This document shows positions 7,497 through 10,589 of a DNA stretch of 10,589 nt, one piece after another. The number at the start of each line of letters is the position of its first letter. The first letter of the stretch is position 1. The notes under the pieces are model-generated. The model did no database searches, was not told the DNA's origin, and was given only the letters and a program-made list of their open reading frames with translations. The stretch comes from JBEVMS01 sp040508515 (GTDB taxonomy: Bacteria; Pseudomonadota; Gammaproteobacteria; Xanthomonadales; Rhodanobacteraceae), in assembly GCA_040508515.1 (NCBI GenBank), contig JBEVMS010000099.1:1-10589 (forward strand), read 5' to 3'. The position numbers were made by a program, and so were the translations under genes.

Positions 7497-8057
7497 TCAC
7501 GCGCTCATCAAACGCGCCTCTGCCACTTTTCGTCGGTGGTGACGAAAAACGAAGCGCTCCAGCCCCTCATGGACCATTTCGGTCGGCTTGACGAAGCCGA
7601 GAAACGCGCGCATCTCGCTTTCCATGCGTACGAACTGCACCGCCATTTCCAACGGCAGCGCTCGACAAGCGTCGAAATGCAAGCGCACCAGTAGGTGCTC
7701 GGCGGACGGCAAGTTCGCCGCGGGCAGTAATATTCCCAAGGCGTTGAAGCGAATCGGTTGCCGCATCGGCAACAGCTCCAGCGGCACCAGCAAGCGGTTG
7801 ACGATTTCCATCAACACGTTGATCTTGCTGTCCATGCGCAGCAATTCTTGCAGCACGGGGCTTTCGTCTTCGCTGGTTTCAACGCGGCGTTCGTCCAGCG
7901 AGGCCAGGGCACGCAGTACATGCAGATTGCGCTCGTTGTAGCCGGCCAGGGCGGTGGCGTCCGGTGGAACATCCAGCGCCAGCACGCTCAGGTGCAGCGC
8001 ACCCTCAAAAGCCATGCTCTGCGAAAAGTCTTGCCATACGGCGTCTTGATCGTGCAT
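7497..8057 (-). CDS. PilZ-like flagellar protein with degenerate c-di-GMP motif
   Basis: The 186-residue product has an N-terminal part (about 15-55) with a short strand-like segment, a predicted helix or coiled coil at about 67-90 (VLQELLRMDSKINVLMEIVNRLL, given in part), and a C-terminal beta-barrel-like region. RFNALGIL (103-110) lies where PilZ domains carry DxSxxG, and RFVFRHHRRKVAEAR near 168-182 resembles the terminal helix of flagellar PilZ proteins. The RxxxR and D/NxSxxG ligand motifs are not intact. Non-canonical PilZ proteins with a long helical insert that form tetramers are known from Xanthomonas, and this looks like that type. The start is the ATG at 8057, with AAGGGG six bases upstream. 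Alternatives exist at 8102 (ATG) and 8117 (TTG). It may link to motility control; exact function unknown. Confidence 0.72.
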   Translation of the reverse strand: MHDQDAVWQDFSQSMAFEGALHLSVLALDVPPDATALAGYNERNLHVLRALASLDERRVETSEDESPVLQELLRMDSKINVLMEIVNRLLVPLELLPMRQPIRFNALGILLPAANLPSAEHLLVRLHFDACRALPLEMAVQFVRMESEMRAFLGFVKPTEMVHEGLERFVFRHHRRKVAEARLMSA

Positions 8058-8207
8058 CACCCACCCCTTGTCGGTCGATGCGCGATCGTATCGCCTCCTC
8101 ATCTTTCCGTCATGCAAACCCGCACGCGTTGGGCTGTCGCGGGCACACGATGCAGCGGTGCGTCATGCACGGGCGCGTCATGGCTGCGACGACGGCCGCT
8201 GCGCCAG

Positions 8208-8507
8208 CTAACCGGAGGAGGCGATGTAGGTGTTCAAGGCGCGATGGTTGTAACGATGCTGGCCCAGTTGCTGTTCCACCTGCTCGCGCGCTCCGGCTGC
8301 CAACATCAACAGCTGCTGGTTCTGCTGATGCAAGTCGGTCAACAGCTCACGCCATTGCGGATCGGGCCGGCGCGCAGCGGCGAGCAGCGGTTGTCGCGCG
8401 CCGTCCAACGAAGTTACCAATGACCAATCGCCGGCACTGGCGGCATCAAGCATCTGCGCGGTCAGCCGCAAGGCTTGATGCAGGCCATCTTCTACGTTGC
8501 CTTGCAT
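8208..8507 (-). CDS. fliT: FliT-like flagellar export chaperone
   Basis: The small all-helical product has 99 residues when started at the ATG that overlaps the fliS stop by one base (TGATG, with GGAG nine bases upstream). Features typical of FliT-type proteins are the GDWSLVTSLDGARQPLL segment (a tryptophan followed by leucines and an arginine), a long helix with QQNQQLLMLAAGAREQV, and a terminal Gln/Tyr/Ala-rich stretch ending TYIASSG. FliT chaperones the filament cap FliD, and in Salmonella it also acts on FlhDC, which is not expected here. The location right after fliD-fliS supports the role. A longer frame to 8588 exists, but it would overlap fliS by 82 nt. Sequence conservation in this family is low, so the name is by similarity of pattern and position. 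Confidence 0.75.
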   Translation of the reverse strand: MQGNVEDGLHQALRLTAQMLDAASAGDWSLVTSLDGARQPLLAAARRPDPQWRELLTDLHQQNQQLLMLAAGAREQVEQQLGQHRYNHRALNTYIASSG

Positions 8508-8923
8508 CAAGGCTTGCTCCGCTGCGCCAAATACGTAGGCCGAATGCCTTGCCAGGCTTCGCGGATGGGCACCAGCAAACGCTGGCATTCCTCCAGCGCA
8601 GCGAGGTCGTCATTCAACTGCGCATGCAGCAGGCGCCGGGTGATGTAGTCGTACAACGCGTCAAGCCGCGCGGTGAGCTTAGGCGCCGCCTTGTGATCCA
8701 GGCTTTCGCGCAGCTCGCCGAGTATGCCGATGGCATTGGAGAAGCTGCGTCCCTTGGCCGGAATATCCTGATGCAGGATGTGTCCGCGAGCACGATGGAT
8801 GCCGTCGGTCAGCCCGTCCAGCAGCATGGCGATCAGTTGATGCCGATCGGCCCCATCCACGTTGCCCTGCGCACTGGTTTGGCGATACAACGAATTGGCG
8901 TTGCGCATCATGGCGTAGCTCAT
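8507..8923 (-). CDS. fliS: FliS, flagellin-specific export chaperone
   Basis: The 138-residue product begins MSYAMMRNANSLYRQTSAQG, the classic FliS opening with the conserved tyrosine region. It continues with HQLIAMLLDGLTDGIHRARG, SNAIGILGELRESLD and LYDYITRRLLHAQLNDD, all typical helices of the four-helix bundle. FliS binds the C-terminal disordered part of flagellin, prevents polymerisation in the cytoplasm and escorts it to FlhA. A perfect Shine-Dalgarno AGGAGG lies seven to eight bases before the ATG, within the 17-bp gap after fliD. The stop overlaps the FliT-like start, so the two chaperones are probably made together. Confidence 0.96.
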   Translation of the reverse strand: MSYAMMRNANSLYRQTSAQGNVDGADRHQLIAMLLDGLTDGIHRARGHILHQDIPAKGRSFSNAIGILGELRESLDHKAAPKLTARLDALYDYITRRLLHAQLNDDLAALEECQRLLVPIREAWQGIRPTYLAQRSKP

Positions 8924-8940
8924 CCGGTGTCCTCCTACGA

Positions 8941-10410
8941 TTAGTTTTTATTGTTGTTGTTGTTATTCAAGGTGGCTAGCGACTGGGTAAGGAACGAGCT
9001 GGTGTTGTTGAGCGAGCTGATCAATGTATCCAGGTTGGTGAACTGGGTCGTCAACTGCTGCTGGAACACGGCCATGCGCGCGCTCAGCGCGGCGGTCTGC
9101 GCCTGTAGCCCGGTAATGGCGGTATTGAGGCTGCTGGTTCGCGACGCGATGATGCCGCCAGGACCATTGAAGTTGCCCGCCACCGTGGCCAACTGCGTGG
9201 CAATGCCGTTACTGCCCCCGAACAGGTTCTGCACCGCCTCGGGATTGCTGCTCAATGCGCTGGAGAGCGTCGCGCTGTCCACGGACAAGGTGCCGTCGGC
9301 GGCTCGGGTGATCCCTAATGCCGCCAGCGAGCCGATGCTGTTGCCACTCACCGTGCCGCCCAGCACCGAGGATATCTGCCGCTGTAACGACGCCAACGAG
9401 CTGTCGCCGAGCAGTACGCCCGAAGCACCGGTGGTGGGATCGAAGCTGGTGAGTTGACCGACTACGCCAACCAAGCCATTGAAGGCGCTAACGAAATCCT
9501 GCACCGCGGTGTTCACGGTGTCGGTATTTTGGCTCACTGTCAGCTGCGATGTACCTGTAGCTGCCAAATTCAAGGTGACGCCGGTCAACGCGCCGCTGAC
9601 CGCGTTGCTCGCACTGGTTACCGCAACTCCGTCGATACTCAGTTGGGCATCGCTCGCCTCGTTGCTGCCGGGCGTATTGAGCGTCGTGGCCAGGCTGATC
9701 AAGCTGCTGCTGCTGGTGGCATCGGCGCTGACGGTAAAGCCATTGGCAACGCCGGTACTGGTGCTGGTAAGCACCAACTGCGCCCCGCTGCTGCCATTGA
9801 CCACGGTGGCCGAGACACCCGGGTTGTTCGACGCGTTATTGATGGCGGTGGCGATATCGGTCAACGAATCGGTGGCCGATACGCTGATGTTGAGCGACTT
9901 GCTGCCCACCGCGACGGTCAACGTGCCTTCGCCCACCGGGCTACCTGCCGCCTGCGGGCCGCTGAGTCGCTTTTGCGCCTGAGCCAACGCGGTCACATTG
10001 ATATCGAAGGTACCCGGCACCGCATCGGGCAAGGTGCTGACCGTGCCCAGCGCCGTGGTGGACAGCGTGGCATTGAACGTGGTGAAAGTGCTGCTGGAGG
10101 TCAGTTCGCCCAGCGCCGACTGCAGTTGGCTCAGCGAGGTGCCCAAGCCGGCGAGGCCGGCCAGCGTGTCCTGGTCCTGCTGGGTCTGCGCATTGATCTG
10201 CGCCTGCGGCCCGGCCTGTTGCGCATTCACCAAGGCGGCAACGATGGCGGTAACGTCCAGACCCGAGCCAATGCCAGCCGAACTCAACAGCCCCTGTCCC
10301 GGATTGGGCAACGCACTGCCGCTGCCCGGCGCGGTTGCCGTGCCGGTGCTCGACGACGTCCCCGTGCTAGTGCTGGGCGCGGTCGTGTTGGATATGCTGG
10401 AAACACTCAT
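8941..10410 (-). CDS. fliD: FliD, filament cap protein (hook-associated protein 2)
   Basis: The 489-residue secreted protein caps the filament and folds flagellin subunits as they emerge. GIGSGLDVTAIVAALVNAQ (46-64) is the conserved FliD N-terminal signature. A flagellin-IN repeat lies at about 182-230 and the FliD C domain at about 250-475, ending in the coiled-coil segment TQFTNLDTLISSLNNTSSFL. The signature normally starts a few residues from the N-terminus; here about 45 residues of Ser/Thr/Gly/Pro-rich sequence come first. The ATG at 10410 was chosen because GAGG sits six bases upstream. A still longer frame, to 10509, would run through the promoter and encode non-native sequence. The C-terminus ends in six asparagines encoded by a trinucleotide repeat, then KN. 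Confidence 0.95.
   Translation of the reverse strand: MSVSSISNTTAPSTSTGTSSSTGTATAPGSGSALPNPGQGLLSSAGIGSGLDVTAIVAALVNAQQAGPQAQINAQTQQDQDTLAGLAGLGTSLSQLQSALGELTSSSTFTTFNATLSTTALGTVSTLPDAVPGTFDINVTALAQAQKRLSGPQAAGSPVGEGTLTVAVGSKSLNISVSATDSLTDIATAINNASNNPGVSATVVNGSSGAQLVLTSTSTGVANGFTVSADATSSSSLISLATTLNTPGSNEASDAQLSIDGVAVTSASNAVSGALTGVTLNLAATGTSQLTVSQNTDTVNTAVQDFVSAFNGLVGVVGQLTSFDPTTGASGVLLGDSSLASLQRQISSVLGGTVSGNSIGSLAALGITRAADGTLSVDSATLSSALSSNPEAVQNLFGGSNGIATQLATVAGNFNGPGGIIASRTSSLNTAITGLQAQTAALSARMAVFQQQLTTQFTNLDTLISSLNNTSSFLTQSLATLNNNNNNKN
8951..8965. repeat. Trinucleotide repeat encoding the FliD C-terminal asparagine run
   Basis: Four TTG units followed by TTA on the plus strand read as AAC/AAT asparagine codons in fliD, just before the last residues. 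Changes in copy number would stay in frame and would only lengthen or shorten the run. Confidence 0.6.
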
Positions 10411-10428
10411 GGCGGGCCTCGTTGTGCG

Positions 10429-10440
10429 GGTAGCGCTACC
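10429..10440. repeat. Perfect 12-bp palindrome in the fliD leader
   Basis: GGTAGCGCTACC is its own reverse complement. It lies between the predicted fliD transcription start (about 10454) and the Shine-Dalgarno, roughly 20-30 bases before the ATG. It could be a protein-binding site or a small hairpin; there is no direct evidence for either. Confidence 0.5.
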
Positions 10441-10464
10441 AAACCGGGCAGCGAGCAAAGCGCT

Positions 10465-10480
10465 GGCAAAACCCACGCCA
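10465..10480 (-). promoter_or_regulatory. Sigma-54-like promoter upstream of fliD
   Basis: The minus strand reads TGGCGTGGGTTTTGCC. It matches nine of twelve consensus positions, with the -24 GG and -12 GC doublets intact and correctly spaced. The start would be near 10454, giving a 44-nt leader. It lies downstream of a strong terminator, so fliD needs its own promoter. It is the weakest of the four sigma-54 sites in the window. No good sigma-28 site was found in the same stretch. Confidence 0.5.
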
Positions 10481-10545
10481 ACGGCGATGGCTTGACCTGC
10501 GTTTCGCATGAAACGTCGCCAACCCGATAATGCGTTTGCGACGGC

Positions 10546-10578
10546 AAAAACGATCTGGCCGCCGTGTCGCGACCAGAT
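10546..10578 (-). terminator. Rho-independent terminator of the gene upstream of fliD
   Basis: In the minus-strand transcript AUCUGGUCGC pairs with GCGGCCAGAU over ten base pairs (one G-U wobble) around a six-base loop. The stem is followed by two bases and then five U. The wobble pair becomes a mismatch on the plus strand and the U run lies on the minus side, so the terminator acts on minus-strand transcription. It ends a gene beyond the right edge of the window; flagellin (fliC) is the expected neighbour by synteny. Confidence 0.78.
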
Positions 10579-10589
10579 AGTGATCTACA

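Noticed and set aside
7527..7548. Inverted repeat TTTTCGTC-N6-GACGAAAA near the end of the PilZ-like gene
   Set aside because: It lies within coding sequence with a low-GC outer stem and no U run after it on the minus strand, so I do not call it a terminator.
8058..8207. 150-bp gap between the FliT-like and PilZ-like genes as a separate promoter region
   Set aside because: No sigma-54, sigma-28 or sigma-70 element of acceptable quality was seen; read-through from the fliD promoter is simpler.
10454..10469. Second overlapping sigma-54-like element upstream of fliD (TTGCCAGCGCTTTGCT)
   Set aside because: It lacks one G of the essential -24 GG; the overlapping element at 10465-10480 keeps both doublets.
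10411..10509. In-frame upstream extension of fliD
   Set aside because: It would place the coding start upstream of the sigma-54 element and leader, has no good ribosome site, and the ATG at 10410 has GAGG at ideal spacing.
10510..10530. CCCGATAA resembling a sigma-28 -10 element
   Set aside because: It lies on the plus strand, facing away from fliD, and the only -35-like GAAA is at the wrong spacing.

Overview
The window is a contiguous, GC-rich block of flagellar genes, all read from the minus strand. Read in transcriptional order (right to left) it holds: a terminator of a gene lying outside the window; fliD, fliS, a fliT-like gene and a PilZ-like gene; a 372-bp AT-richer gap; the sigma-54 activator fleQ; then fliE, fliF, fliG, fliH, fliI, fliJ and the first 18 codons of what is probably fliK. 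The gene order, the style of the FliF/FliG/FliH proteins, a FleQ-type activator beside a PilZ-like protein, and the base composition point to a gammaproteobacterium of the Xanthomonadales. The rpoN2 gene that I recall lying next to fleQ and the PilZ gene in Xanthomonas has no room here, so a Rhodanobacteraceae-type member (Dyella, Rhodanobacter, Frateuria and similar) is my guess. This is inference from content, not a database match.

Right part (about 10590-7500): a hairpin followed by five U ends an upstream minus-strand transcript (flagellin would be expected by synteny, but it is not in the window). Behind it a sigma-54-like promoter precedes fliD (filament cap). fliS (flagellin chaperone) follows after 17 bp, and a FliT-like chaperone overlaps fliS by one base. 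After 150 bp comes a degenerate PilZ protein.

Middle (7500-5700): the gap holds a CRP/Clp-like palindrome and a good sigma-54 promoter for fleQ. FleQ has a receiver-like N-terminus without a phosphorylation site, a complete AAA+ domain and a Fis-type HTH. Two of the three c-di-GMP-contact motifs known from Pseudomonas FleQ are changed.

Left part (5700-1): a near-consensus sigma-54 promoter drives fliE-fliF-fliG-fliH-fliI-fliJ. From fliF onward these genes overlap one another by 1 to 11 bases, so they are very likely translationally coupled. They encode the rod/MS-ring adaptor, the MS ring, the rotor switch protein and the export ATPase complex (FliH, FliI, FliJ). A further near-consensus sigma-54 promoter lies between fliJ and fliK.

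Together the window shows a FleQ/sigma-54-controlled flagellar hierarchy with four -24/-12 promoters, in which FleQ may also control its own gene. I found no mobile element, CRISPR array, tRNA or rRNA, and no new defence or metabolic system. The points worth a second look are regulatory (promoters, c-di-GMP motif loss, a CRP-like site, early-codon hairpins) and an unusual FliD N-terminus.
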